From Clostridium sp031626875 (GTDB lineage: Bacteria > Bacillota > Clostridia > Clostridiales > Clostridiaceae), in assembly GCF_031626875.1 (NCBI RefSeq), contig NZ_JANDMF010000002.1:195382-259381 (forward strand): a stretch of DNA of 64,000 nt, given 5' to 3'. Positions 55,771 to 64,000 of this stretch are shown here, one piece after another; the first letter of the stretch is position 1; each line of letters opens with the position of its first letter. The translations under genes were made by a program, and so were the position numbers. Below the pieces are notes generated by a model. The model ran no database searches. It saw only the letters and a program-made list of their open reading frames with translations, and had not been told where the DNA came from.

Positions 55771-56067
55771 TTATATTAAATAATCTACACAAGCTCTTCC
55801 TTCTACGTATCTTTGAATTATTTTCTTAACTTCTAGGTGAGCTGGATGAGTTTGATAATTCTTTTCTGCTTCTTTTGTTTCAAATACAGAATATAAAACC
55901 AAATCATACTCTTCCCCATTATAGTTTAGTCCCACTTCAATTTCTTTTAGTCCATCAACTACACCTATCAATGCATCAAACTTAACCTTTAATATTTCTA
56001 TTATTTTTTCGGCACCTTCTTTTTTCCCCGTTTCACTAAGTTTCCAAAGTACTATATGTTTAATCAT
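55771..56067 (-). CDS. Dabb-family (stress-responsive alpha/beta barrel) protein
   Basis: A 98-residue protein with the Dabb features IKHIVLWKL, YDLVLYSVFETKEAEKNYQ and THPAHLEVKKII. These dimeric ferredoxin-like folds have varied or unknown roles. ATG 56067 is preceded by TGGAGG. It lies 28 bp after the tenI-like gene, so it is probably the last gene of the thiamine operon. Confidence 0.88.
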   Translation of the reverse strand: MIKHIVLWKLSETGKKEGAEKIIEILKVKFDALIGVVDGLKEIEVGLNYNGEEYDLVLYSVFETKEAEKNYQTHPAHLEVKKIIQRYVEGRACVDYLI

Positions 56068-56095
56068 TTTTTTAACCTCCAATGCAATTTAATAT

Positions 56096-56677
56096 CTACA
56101 TTATACCTTTAATACAGCACTTGTCCAAACAATTATTTTTCATTAATGATGACATTATTGCAATCCCATATACACCTATATCTAACACGATTTTATAGTT
56201 ATCTTTGTTTATTCCCCCAATTGCATAAACTGGAATATTGACCATAATACATATATCTTTTAATTCTTTAAGTCCCCTTGGAGGAATTCCTTTTTTGCAA
56301 TCTGTTTCAAATACATGTCCATATAATATATAGCTTGCACCTTGCTTTTCAGCTTCAATAGCTTCTTCTATATTGTGAACAGAAACTCCAACTATGCCTT
56401 TATATCCTTTAGTTTCACCTTTAATAAAATCTTTATAGGATAAATGAACTCCTGCTGCATCAATTTCTTTTGCTATCCTTAAGTTACTATTTATTATAAG
56501 ATTAATATTTGAATTTTTTAAAATTTCTTTTACTCTTTGAGATATAGATTTTAACTCACTATATTCTAGATCTTTTTCTCTTAAAATAAGATATTTTAAC
56601 TCTTCTTTTGAAATTTCATTTATTCTCTTATAAAAATCTTTACATAACTTTCTATTTGTAACACCTATTATATTCAT
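56096..56677 (-). CDS. TenI-like thiazole tautomerase (ThiE family)
   Basis: A 193-residue TIM-barrel protein. It carries GHVFETDCKKG, the segment with the catalytic His of TenI, instead of the ThiE-type phosphate motif, so I favour thiazole tautomerase over thiamine-phosphate synthase. Automatic annotation often calls such genes thiE. It starts directly after the thiH stop (TTTTAAATG), which fits a role right after ThiG. Confidence 0.8.
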   Translation of the reverse strand: MNIIGVTNRKLCKDFYKRINEISKEELKYLILREKDLEYSELKSISQRVKEILKNSNINLIINSNLRIAKEIDAAGVHLSYKDFIKGETKGYKGIVGVSVHNIEEAIEAEKQGASYILYGHVFETDCKKGIPPRGLKELKDICIMVNIPVYAIGGINKDNYKIVLDIGVYGIAIMSSLMKNNCLDKCCIKGIM

Positions 56678-57790
56678 TTAAAATGAACCAAGCCAATCTT
56701 TAAATATAGGTTCATATCCAATACTTCTTATCATTTTCTTCATTTCATTTTCATCTCTATTATCATTTATATCAAATTGTACCTCACCTGCTTCTTCCAT
56801 ATCCATTGTATGTCCACCAATAGCTGTTGAAACTCCAGCTGAAACCTTATTTACACCTAAAGGTATAAGTTTTTCTCTAAAACCTCTTCCTTCTCTTGAG
56901 GAAATATTTAAAGTACAATTAGGAAACATTAATCTCATGGCTATGATAGCTTGAACTAATTCCTTATCACTTACTTCCTGTAAATCATTATATCCTCCTA
57001 CACATGGTCTAATTCTCGGCGTTGAAAAACCTACCTCAACCTCTGGATATTTCTTTCTTAAATATAATCCGTGAAGCATCATCTTATAAACTTCTATTCT
57101 CCAATCATTTAAGCCTAGAAGTGGCGCTAGATTTACACTTCGTATACCTGCTTTACATCCTCTCTCTATAGCATCTAATCTAAATTTGTAATTTTTCTTT
57201 GGTCCAGCTACATGAACTTTATCATATATTTTTTCATCATAACATTCTTGATACACAGTTAAAGAATCTACTCCAGCCTTTATAACTCGTTTATAATCTT
57301 CTTCTGTCAGAGGATAAATTTCTATAGCCAATGATGAAAAATACTTCTTTAATATTTTTGTTGATTCAATTATATATTCTACAGGTGTATCTTTTTGTGA
57401 TTCACCTGTTAAGAAAATTATATGCTTAAAGCCTCTTTTACTTACTGCAATAGCTTCTTCTTCAATTTCTTCTAAGGTTAACTTCTTCCTATGAATATCA
57501 TTATCATGATTATACCCACAATAGGCACACTTATTTACACAATAATTTGCAAGATATATTGGAGTATACAATAGTACTGTCTTCCCAAAGTACTGTTCAG
57601 TTAAATTATGAGCCTTCCTAGCTATTTCTTCTAAATAGTTTTCTGCTCTTTTTGAAATTAAAACTAAAAAATCTTCTGGCATAAGTTTCTTCTTGTTTAT
57701 AGCTCTTAGTACATCTTCATCTGTAACTTTTTCCAAAGCATTATAGAAATCAAAACTTGTATTTTCTTTTATATATTCATATACACTCAA
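56678..57790 (-). CDS. thiH: 2-iminoacetate synthase ThiH
   Basis: A 370-residue radical-SAM tyrosine lyase giving dehydroglycine for the thiazole ring. The motif is CVNKCAYC. It lacks the C-terminal CX2C extension of HydG. The start appears to be a TTG at 57790 (AAAGAGGTG upstream). Confidence 0.94.
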   Translation of the reverse strand: MSVYEYIKENTSFDFYNALEKVTDEDVLRAINKKKLMPEDFLVLISKRAENYLEEIARKAHNLTEQYFGKTVLLYTPIYLANYCVNKCAYCGYNHDNDIHRKKLTLEEIEEEAIAVSKRGFKHIIFLTGESQKDTPVEYIIESTKILKKYFSSLAIEIYPLTEEDYKRVIKAGVDSLTVYQECYDEKIYDKVHVAGPKKNYKFRLDAIERGCKAGIRSVNLAPLLGLNDWRIEVYKMMLHGLYLRKKYPEVEVGFSTPRIRPCVGGYNDLQEVSDKELVQAIIAMRLMFPNCTLNISSREGRGFREKLIPLGVNKVSAGVSTAIGGHTMDMEEAGEVQFDINDNRDENEMKKMIRSIGYEPIFKDWLGSF

Positions 57791-57804
57791 TTCTTTTCAC
57801 CTCT

Positions 57805-58569
57805 TTAACCTAAAAATCCTGTTAAAGGTGATGATGCATTGCCCTTTGTACTTTCAGCTCCAAGACCAGCTAAGTATGCTTCTCGCCCCGCTTCTACAGC
57901 TTTTTTAAAAGCTCTAGCCATAGCCACTGGATCCTTTGCTGAAGAAAGTGCTGTATTAATTAAAACTGCAGCTGCTCCCATCTCCATAGCAAGAGTTGCA
58001 TCTGAAGGTCTCCCTATACCAGCATCAACTATTATAGGAGCATCTATTTCATCTATCATAATCTCTATTAGTTCTTTAGTCCTTATTCCTCTATTACTTC
58101 CTATTGGTGCCCCAAGTGGCATTACTGCTATAGCACCTGCTTCTGCCATTCTCTTTCCCATCATTAAGTCTGGGGTCATATATGGTAAAACATTAAATCC
58201 TTCCTTTGCTAATATTTCTGTAGCCTTTAGAGTCTCTAAATTATCTGGCATTAAATATTTAGTATCAGAAATAACTTCTATTTTTACCCAATTTCCACAT
58301 CCCATAGCTTTAGCTAACCTTGCTATTCTAATAGCTTCTTCTGCATTTCTAGCCCCTGAAGTATTTGGAAGTAGAATTATATCCTTAGGTATATATTCTA
58401 TTATGTTTTCTTCCTTGTTATCTAAATCTACTCTTCTTACAGCCATAGTAACTATATTTGTACCAGATTCTCTAACTACATCTGGAAGTATTTTATTATT
58501 ACCATACTTCCCTGTACCAACTAATAGTCTTGAACTTAATTCCTGTTTTCCTAATATAAATTTATCCAT
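57805..58569 (-). CDS. thiG: Thiazole synthase ThiG
   Basis: A 254-residue TIM barrel that condenses dehydroglycine, DXP and ThiS-thiocarboxylate. Landmarks are LLVGTGKYGN, NWVKIEVI (Schiff-base Lys), GAPIGSNRGI, VDAGIGRPSDA and GAAAVLINTA. Confidence 0.97.
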   Translation of the reverse strand: MDKFILGKQELSSRLLVGTGKYGNNKILPDVVRESGTNIVTMAVRRVDLDNKEENIIEYIPKDIILLPNTSGARNAEEAIRIARLAKAMGCGNWVKIEVISDTKYLMPDNLETLKATEILAKEGFNVLPYMTPDLMMGKRMAEAGAIAVMPLGAPIGSNRGIRTKELIEIMIDEIDAPIIVDAGIGRPSDATLAMEMGAAAVLINTALSSAKDPVAMARAFKKAVEAGREAYLAGLGAESTKGNASSPLTGFLG

Positions 58570-58587
58570 TTTAAATCCCCCAATATT

Positions 58588-59391
58588 TTAAATTTCTATT
58601 TCATTTAATAATAATCTAAGAACTGTATTAGCTTCATGATTTGCTACAATTGCAACTCTTGGAGCCATAAGCCCTTCATTAATTCCAGCTTCATGAACTC
58701 TATCCCCACAAATATATAACCTGTCCCCTATCTTTTTGGTTGTTATAATATTATTTGAGTAAAATCCAGCCATTCCTGATGCTGATACAACTTTTGTATC
58801 TTTAAAGTTTTTTAACACTTCTCCAACTATAATTGCTTTATAAGAAGCATTATCAAAAGCTTCTACAACTATATCAAAGCCTTTAAAAATATCTTCTATA
58901 TTATCCTTTTCCACTTTTTTATCTATAGCTTCTACTTTTATAAAAGGATTAATCTCTGTAAGTATATCCTTTAATGCCTCAACTTTTTTCATCCCTATAT
59001 GCTTTATATAGTACTGCTGCCTATTTAGATTACTAGGTTCAACCACATCAAAGTCTATAATCTTTATATGTCCAACTCCAATTCTAGCTAAGGATATAGC
59101 CACATTTGACCCAAGCCCTCCAGCACCTGCAATGGCAACTTTTCCTTTTTTTAATTTTTCATGTACCTTTGGTGTATGTCGACTAACCATTAATGCTTCA
59201 AGTTCTTCTTTATTTGGTATTTCACCTTTTTTAATAAAAGAAAGTCTATCCCCATCTTTTACATTTCTATCTTCTTTTATTGGAAATCCATTTAGTATTA
59301 CAATATCAGCCCCTTTTTTATATTGATCCCTTAGTTTATATGCTGAAACTTCTTGAACTTCTCTCTCTTTTTCATTTATTAAAACCTTCAT
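58588..59391 (-). CDS. thiF: ThiS adenylyltransferase ThiF with ThiS-like N-terminal domain
   Basis: A 267-residue E1-like enzyme. Residues 1-63 resemble a beta-grasp ThiS-like domain without the terminal GG. Residues 75-267 are the adenylyltransferase (AGAGGLGSNVAISLARIG, DFDVVEPSNLNRQ, VVEAFDNA). It charges ThiS for sulfur transfer. The N-terminal domain cannot act as a carrier and may be regulatory. Confidence 0.93.
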   Translation of the reverse strand: MKVLINEKEREVQEVSAYKLRDQYKKGADIVILNGFPIKEDRNVKDGDRLSFIKKGEIPNKEELEALMVSRHTPKVHEKLKKGKVAIAGAGGLGSNVAISLARIGVGHIKIIDFDVVEPSNLNRQQYYIKHIGMKKVEALKDILTEINPFIKVEAIDKKVEKDNIEDIFKGFDIVVEAFDNASYKAIIVGEVLKNFKDTKVVSASGMAGFYSNNIITTKKIGDRLYICGDRVHEAGINEGLMAPRVAIVANHEANTVLRLLLNEIEI

Positions 59392-59394
59392 GAT

Positions 59395-59589
59395 TTAGCC
59401 TCCTCCAACAAAGCTTATTACTTCCATAACATTACTATTTTTAAGTACTATTTTTGCAAAATCTTCTTTGGTTACAATAACTCCATTAAGTTCAATCACT
59501 ACTTTATCTTTATTTATAGTAAGTTCATCTAAAAACTTATCTAGTGTTTTTTCTACCTTTAACTCAAATTCTTTTCCATTTACCTTCAT
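59395..59589 (-). CDS. thiS: Sulfur carrier protein ThiS
   Basis: A 64-residue beta-grasp protein ending in GGG, whose terminal Gly-Gly becomes the thiocarboxylate. ATG 59589 has AGGAGG at 9 bases; the in-frame GTG 59598 is too close to the site. First gene after the TPP riboswitch. Confidence 0.92.
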   Translation of the reverse strand: MKVNGKEFELKVEKTLDKFLDELTINKDKVVIELNGVIVTKEDFAKIVLKNSNVMEVISFVGGG

Positions 59590-59626
59590 TAAAATCACAC
59601 CTCCTATTAATTTTTTCCATATAAAA

Positions 59627-59779
59627 AAGACTTACCCATAGGCAAGTCTTAAAATCAAATTTCATAAATGAATACACAGTATTCCCTGCTTCCCTACGGT
59701 GGTACTAACCACATCAGGTTAAAGGGTGTCAATTCTAACAGAATATCTCTCAGCCAACTCAAAGTCAGCACCCCTAGCC
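59627..59779 (-). ncRNA. TPP riboswitch (Thi box)
   Basis: The minus strand has the aptamer blocks GGGGTGC (5' end), GGCTGAGAGA, ACACCC, TTTAACCTGATGTGG and CGTAGGGAAG (3' end, about 59689). A terminator (AAGACUUGCC paired with GGGUAAGUCUU, 59627-59650, then U6) follows before thiS. TPP should end transcription of the thi operon. Confidence 0.96.
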
Positions 59780-59834
59780 TTTATATTATATTTTCTAATA
59801 TTCATATTACAACTTCAAGTAATTTTTGTCAATT

Positions 59835-61076
59835 TTAAAAATCTAAAGTAGCAAAATAATCCTCTATAGTTTCTGCTCTTCTTATTTGTTTAGTAGAGCC
59901 ATCTTCTTGAAGTAAAATTTCAGCAGATTTCAATTTCCCATTATAGTTATATCCCATTGCAAATCCATGAGCACCAGTATCATGAATTACTAGTATATCT
60001 CCTTTATCTATCTTTGGAAGACTACGATCTACTGCAAATTTATCATTATTTTCACATAAAGATCCTACTACATCATAAACATGATCACAAGTTTCATTTT
60101 CTTTACCCATTACAGTTATATGATGATATGCTCCATACATTGCAGGCCTCATTAAGTTAACAGCACATGCATCTACCCCAATATATTCTTTATATATATG
60201 CTTTTCATGAACTGCAGTTGTTACAAGGTGTCCATAAGGTCCAAGCATGAAACGTCCAAGTTCTGTATATATAGCCACATCTCCCATTCCTGCTGGTATT
60301 AATATCTCTTCATAAGCTTTCCTTACACCTTCACCTATAGCCATAATATCATTAGGTTCTTTATCTGGTGTATATGGAATTCCTACTCCTCCTGAAAGAT
60401 TTATAAATCCAATATGCACACCTGTTTCTTCTTTTAATTCCACTGCTACCTTAAATAAAATCTTAGCAAGTTCTGGATAATAATCGTTTGTAACTGTATT
60501 ACTTGCTAAAAACGAATGCATTCCAAATTCTTCAACCCCTAATTCTTTCAATTTTAAGAATGCTTCTGTCATTTGTGCTCTTGTTAATCCATATTTTGCA
60601 TCACCTGGATCATCCATTATAGTAGTTCCAAGAGCAAACTTTCCACCTGGATTATATCTAAATGAAATTGTTTTAGGAATTCCAGCAACTTCTCTTAAAA
60701 AGTCAATATGAGTTATATCATCTAAATTAATAGTAGAATTTAACTTACGTGCATATTGAAATTCTTCAGCTGGAGTATTATTTGATGAAAACATAATATC
60801 ATCCCCAACAAATCCACACTTTTCAGACATAATAAGTTCAGTTAAAGAAGAGCAATCCATTCCACAGCCTTCTTCTTTTAAAATTTTAAGAATATATGGA
60901 TTAGGTGTTGCCTTTACTGCAAAATATTCTTTAAATCCTTTATTCCATGAAAAAGCTTCATTTAGTTTTCTTGCATTTTCTCTAATTCCTTTTTCATCAT
61001 ATAGATGAAATGGTGTTGGAAATTCTTTTATAATCTCTTCTAATTGCTCTTTTGTAACAAATGGCTTTTTACTCAT
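59835..61076 (-). CDS. lysA: Diaminopimelate decarboxylase
   Basis: A 413-residue fold-III PLP decarboxylase. The PLP Lys is in EYFAVKATPNPYI, the Gly-rich phosphate site is LSGGVGIPYTP, and HDTGAHGFAMG is the usual D-x-GA(Y/H) block. Assignment as LysA rather than a related ornithine/carboxynorspermidine enzyme rests on overall likeness and on dapA nearby. It follows the TrmB-type regulator by 7 bases. Confidence 0.85.
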   Translation of the reverse strand: MSKKPFVTKEQLEEIIKEFPTPFHLYDEKGIRENARKLNEAFSWNKGFKEYFAVKATPNPYILKILKEEGCGMDCSSLTELIMSEKCGFVGDDIMFSSNNTPAEEFQYARKLNSTINLDDITHIDFLREVAGIPKTISFRYNPGGKFALGTTIMDDPGDAKYGLTRAQMTEAFLKLKELGVEEFGMHSFLASNTVTNDYYPELAKILFKVAVELKEETGVHIGFINLSGGVGIPYTPDKEPNDIMAIGEGVRKAYEEILIPAGMGDVAIYTELGRFMLGPYGHLVTTAVHEKHIYKEYIGVDACAVNLMRPAMYGAYHHITVMGKENETCDHVYDVVGSLCENNDKFAVDRSLPKIDKGDILVIHDTGAHGFAMGYNYNGKLKSAEILLQEDGSTKQIRRAETIEDYFATLDF

Positions 61077-61083
61077 TAAATCT

Positions 61084-61776
61084 TCATCCTTTCATCATTT
61101 CAATTAACTTCATCTCATTAATTAAAGCATCTTTAAATACTTTAACTAAATTGTTATTACTTGAATATAAACAGGTTGAATTTAGTTCATCCCCAATTTC
61201 ACCAGTTAAAACATATTTCGAGTCAACTATAAGTCTAACTTGAGATTTATCTTTCTCATCATGATATATTATAGCCCCATCCAAGGTAAATGTAGAATCT
61301 GTAATTGCAACTATTTTAATTTCTCTACTTATAAGATCAATTAATTCTGATCTTACTTCATCAAGTCTTTCTGCACACATATCTAAATAAACTCTTTCTT
61401 TAGCTTGTACTAACATATTTCTAAATTTATCTTGAATATGTTTTTCACCTTTTACTGTTATATATCCGTTTGTTTCTTCTTTTCTTTTTGGAACATTTTT
61501 TATAAGCTCAGTCTTATTTTTCTCTAAAACACGAATTTTATTATTGCAAAATTCATCTATACTAACTGGAGTATATAAAATAGCCCCATCCTCTATAATA
61601 TAAGCAGCCCCCTTTTCAACTAGCCCAGCTAATGAATTATAAGTATTGGATCTAGATATACCAGTTATCTTAGAAACTTCATAACCATTAAGCTCCCCTT
61701 CTGCAAATAATGACAAATAAATGTTAGCTTCATGCCTGGTTAATCCAAAACTCATTAATCTATCTACAATATCCAT
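61084..61776 (-). CDS. TrmB-family transcriptional regulator
   Basis: A 230-residue protein with an N-terminal winged helix (FGLTRHEANIYLSLFAEGELNGYEVSKITGISRSNTY, shown here only in part by its helix-turn-helix) and a C-terminal effector domain with a phospholipase-D-like fold (ERVYLDMCAERLD). ATG 61776 has AAGGAG at 8 bases; GTG 61785 is the alternative. It is co-transcribed with lysA, and so may regulate it; the ligand is unknown. Confidence 0.85.
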   Translation of the reverse strand: MDIVDRLMSFGLTRHEANIYLSLFAEGELNGYEVSKITGISRSNTYNSLAGLVEKGAAYIIEDGAILYTPVSIDEFCNNKIRVLEKNKTELIKNVPKRKEETNGYITVKGEKHIQDKFRNMLVQAKERVYLDMCAERLDEVRSELIDLISREIKIVAITDSTFTLDGAIIYHDEKDKSQVRLIVDSKYVLTGEIGDELNSTCLYSSNNNLVKVFKDALINEMKLIEMMKG

Positions 61777-61795
61777 TTCCTGCACTCCTTGAATG

Positions 61796-61817
61796 AGTAT
61801 TTCTATATAGGAATACT
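61796..61817. promoter_or_regulatory. Near-perfect palindrome upstream of the TrmB-type gene
   Basis: AGTATT-T-CTATATAG-G-AATACT, 22 bp with one mismatched pair, about 20 bp upstream of the start. It is a likely autoregulatory operator. Confidence 0.55.
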
Positions 61818-61884
61818 ATACAACCTAAATAATATTTAGTCAATAGTTGATATAGATTTTCAATTAAATTTTTTCTGAAAAATT

Positions 61885-61911
61885 GGCTATCTAAAAATAC
61901 TTTAGACAGCC
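61885..61911 (-). terminator. Probable terminator of the cvfB-like gene
   Basis: GGCTGTCTAAA / TTTAGATAGCC (one G-U), 5-base loop, moderate U-run in the minus direction. Confidence 0.7.
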
Positions 61912-61924
61912 TTCTTATAGTTTA

Positions 61925-62758
61925 TTATTTTTTTAACTTTGTTCCTTCTGAAGATTGTTCGATTTTTCCTTCTTTCATAAGACCACCAAGAGTCATTTTA
62001 AAGTAGTTTTTAGAAGTACCAAAGACTTCTTTAATAACCTCTGGAGATGTTTTGTCATTATATGACATAACCCCATCATGGCTATTTAAATATTCAAGAA
62101 TCCTTTCCTTTAATTCATCTCTTTCATCAAGTCTTTTCTTTCTTGTTGTAACACCTACAATACCATCTTCATATATTTTTTTAACTCTTGCTTTAAACTT
62201 ATCTCCTGGATAAATATCACTAAAATGTTCGTTACCTAAAATAATTCCTTGATACTTTCCATTGATAGCAACTCTTATAGTTTTTTCTCCGCCTTTTCCA
62301 TATGTTATAACTTCTACTTCTTGCCCTATAGCATACCCTTCACCAACTTGCAAATAATTTTCTATATATGTAGTAGCTGCAAGTCTTCCTGTTTTATCAA
62401 CATATGCATATAGTAAATAGCTTTTCCCTATAAGGCACTTAAATTTTTGTTCCTTAATAGGTATAAAAATATCTCTATCAAGGCCAATATTAGCAAAAGC
62501 ACCAAATGAACTTTGAGCAACTACTTCAAGATAGGCTACTTGCCCTACTGTAATCAAAGGTTTTTTCAATGTAGCTATAGGTCTATCTTTTGAGTCTCTA
62601 TACACAAAAACTTCAATTTCATCTTGAACATTAATTTCTCTTCCATTAAGTGAAGCATTAGGAAGCAATATATCATTCCCTTCACCATCAGTTAAGTAAA
62701 AACCAAACTCAACTTTTCTATCAACTTTTAATTCATTATATTCACCAATAAATATCAT
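61925..62758 (-). CDS. cvfB: CvfB/YitL-family S1 RNA-binding protein
   Basis: A 277-residue protein with three S1-like OB folds (about residues 5-65, 70-130, 145-215) and a C-terminal winged helix (about 220-275; LEYLNSHDGVMSYNDKTSPE, GGLMKEGKI). In staphylococci CvfB binds RNA and influences virulence-gene expression. Confidence 0.88.
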   Translation of the reverse strand: MIFIGEYNELKVDRKVEFGFYLTDGEGNDILLPNASLNGREINVQDEIEVFVYRDSKDRPIATLKKPLITVGQVAYLEVVAQSSFGAFANIGLDRDIFIPIKEQKFKCLIGKSYLLYAYVDKTGRLAATTYIENYLQVGEGYAIGQEVEVITYGKGGEKTIRVAINGKYQGIILGNEHFSDIYPGDKFKARVKKIYEDGIVGVTTRKKRLDERDELKERILEYLNSHDGVMSYNDKTSPEVIKEVFGTSKNYFKMTLGGLMKEGKIEQSSEGTKLKK

Positions 62759-62886
62759 TTTTAATCTCCTGCCTTTTTAATCCTACTTCTCATTCAACTT
62801 ATTTTATCATTACTATTTATTATTGTCATTATTTAAAGTATATAAGCACTATAAATATAGTAAATAATTAATTTGAGGTAATAAGC

Positions 62887-63882
62887 TTGGGCAAAAATAA
62901 AAAAAAATCTTTAAGATACTATTATGGAATCAATCATGCACATACTGCTTTTTCTACAGGCAAAGGCACTCCATTAGAAGCTTATAAATATGGAATGAAT
63001 AATGGATTAAACTTTCTTACCATTACAGATCATAATTCCTATCTTAATAAAGAAGTGTATATTAATAGTAAACAAGTCTCAAGATGGTTTGCTAGCAATT
63101 ATGCACAGGATAAATTTTCCAAAAAATCTGATAATTTTATACCTTTAATAGGATTTGAAACACGAACATCACTCTATGGTGATTTTAATATAATAAATTC
63201 TAATACATTTTTTACAGGAGTAGTAAAAGACTTAAACGTTTTAGCATTATGGATGATTAATAATCCTGATGCAATTATTACAATAAATCATCCTCACAAA
63301 AATATACTATCTCTTAACTATAATGAAATATTTAATAAGATAATTACATCCATAGAAGTTGGTAATGGGTCTTTTCCAAATAAATATACACGATATGAAA
63401 AATATTATTACGCCCTTCTTGATAAAGGTTGGAAACTTGGAGCAATTAATGGCCAAGATAATCATAGAATGAACTTTGGAGATAGCGAAAATCTAACTGC
63501 AATACTTACTAGTGATTTGACTAATGAAAAAATAATAAATGCCTTCAGAAAGAGACAAACATACTCAACTGAATCTAGAACTCTAAAAATGTACTTTACA
63601 ATAAATGATATTTTAATGGGAGATATAATTGAACAGAATATTCAAAAACTAAAATTTATGATTTATGCTGAAGATTTTAAAGTAAAGATTAATCAAATAG
63701 ATATAATAACTAATAAAGGCATTATAATAAAAAAGATAGATAGCATTAACTTAAATTCTATAAAATATTTATATGAACATGAAAGACAACCAGGTGAGAG
63801 TTGGTACTTAGTTAAAATTTATCAAGATAATAATAGAATTGCTATAAGTTCTCCTATTTTTATAACAAAATTTATTAGATAA
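62887..63882 (+). CDS. PHP-domain metal-dependent hydrolase (CehA/McbA-like)
   Basis: A 331-residue protein with PHP metal motifs NHAHTAFSTGKGTP (HxH), LTITDHNSY (DH), a Glu in IGFETR, INHPHK, and GQDNHR (D and H). The start is TTG 62887 (TTGAGGTAA upstream); no signal peptide. It is likely a phosphoesterase; the substrate cannot be told. Confidence 0.85.
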   Translation: MGKNKKKSLRYYYGINHAHTAFSTGKGTPLEAYKYGMNNGLNFLTITDHNSYLNKEVYINSKQVSRWFASNYAQDKFSKKSDNFIPLIGFETRTSLYGDFNIINSNTFFTGVVKDLNVLALWMINNPDAIITINHPHKNILSLNYNEIFNKIITSIEVGNGSFPNKYTRYEKYYYALLDKGWKLGAINGQDNHRMNFGDSENLTAILTSDLTNEKIINAFRKRQTYSTESRTLKMYFTINDILMGDIIEQNIQKLKFMIYAEDFKVKINQIDIITNKGIIIKKIDSINLNSIKYLYEHERQPGESWYLVKIYQDNNRIAISSPIFITKFIR

Positions 63883-64000
63883 AAGGTGTAATTCCTTGTA
63901 ATCTCGCATTTTTCAGCATATTCTTCAGTCCAGCTAGTAGTTGTCAATAGAATTCTAATAGTATGCTGATATAATTTTATTAATATAATTTTGCATAACA
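63883..64000. other. Right edge, no gene called
   Basis: On the minus strand an open frame enters from the edge and contains TTTSWTEEYAEKCEITRN. It runs antisense into the PHP gene with no stop near a sensible gene end. It could be the remnant of a gene tail. Nothing firm is seen. Confidence 0.2.

Noticed and set aside
57839..58591. A 250-codon plus-strand frame opposite thiG
   Set aside because: It is the antisense shadow of a clear thiG, has no ribosome-binding site, and codes for a low-complexity hydrophobic sequence.

Overview
The window looks like chromosomal DNA of a strictly anaerobic, spore-forming, motile Clostridium (sensu stricto). Base composition is very low in GC and Shine-Dalgarno sites are strong. 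There are two spore small acid-soluble protein genes (an alpha/beta type and Tlp), class III anaerobic ribonucleotide reductase, [FeFe]-hydrogenase maturases, and cheV behind a sigma-D-like promoter. Several genes appear to start with TTG or GTG. The species cannot be fixed from the sequence. No rRNA, tRNA, CRISPR array, prophage or insertion sequence was seen.

Layout. 1-5 kb: a YtrA-type GntR/ABC operon that runs off the left edge, then a DUF5685 / J-domain / membrane-protein cluster. 5-10 kb: a BceAB-BceRS-like peptide-antibiotic sensing and detoxification module with a recognisable BceR box. 10-13 kb: cardiolipin synthase and a secreted cell-wall amidase. 13-16 kb: hydrogenase maturation genes (TM1266-like regulator, hydE, hydG) behind a leader that looks like a transcription attenuator. 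16-24 kb: UMF1-type transporter with a phosphodiesterase/phosphatase, a TetM-like GTPase with an RNA/DNA methyltransferase, an HD hydrolase and a SASP gene. 24-31 kb: the complete trpEGDCFBA operon under a tryptophan T-box that carries two antiterminator/terminator units. 31-38 kb: MATE pump, secreted PTP-like phytase followed by a frameshifted gene remnant, CBS protein, MscL, membrane-anchored oleate hydratase, Tlp, CheV. 38-53 kb: a secreted-hydrolase island of two tandem M6 proteases, an HExxH protein and a 1.2-kaa DUF5695-like protein, interrupted by pectinesterase, a DUF1294 protein, a glycosyltransferase-like protein and nrdDG. 53-64 kb: dapA under a lysine riboswitch, a thiSFGH-tenI operon under a TPP riboswitch, lysA with a TrmB-type regulator, cvfB, and a PHP-domain hydrolase.

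How it works together. The biosynthetic genes are controlled mainly by RNA: a T-box for Trp, riboswitches for lysine and TPP, and probably an attenuator for hydrogenase maturation. The secreted proteins of the 38-53 kb island share one C-terminal (or, in one case, N-terminal) F5/8-type-C-like module in five copies. This suggests a common extracellular target for proteases and glycan-active enzymes. The phytase and pectinesterase fit a gut or soil organism living on plant material.

The least ordinary signals are the candidate hydrogenase-maturation attenuator (about 16150-16350), the trp T-box with one Stem I but two antiterminator/terminator units (30366-30690), and the shared module of the secreted island. 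I did not find a clearly new multi-gene system.
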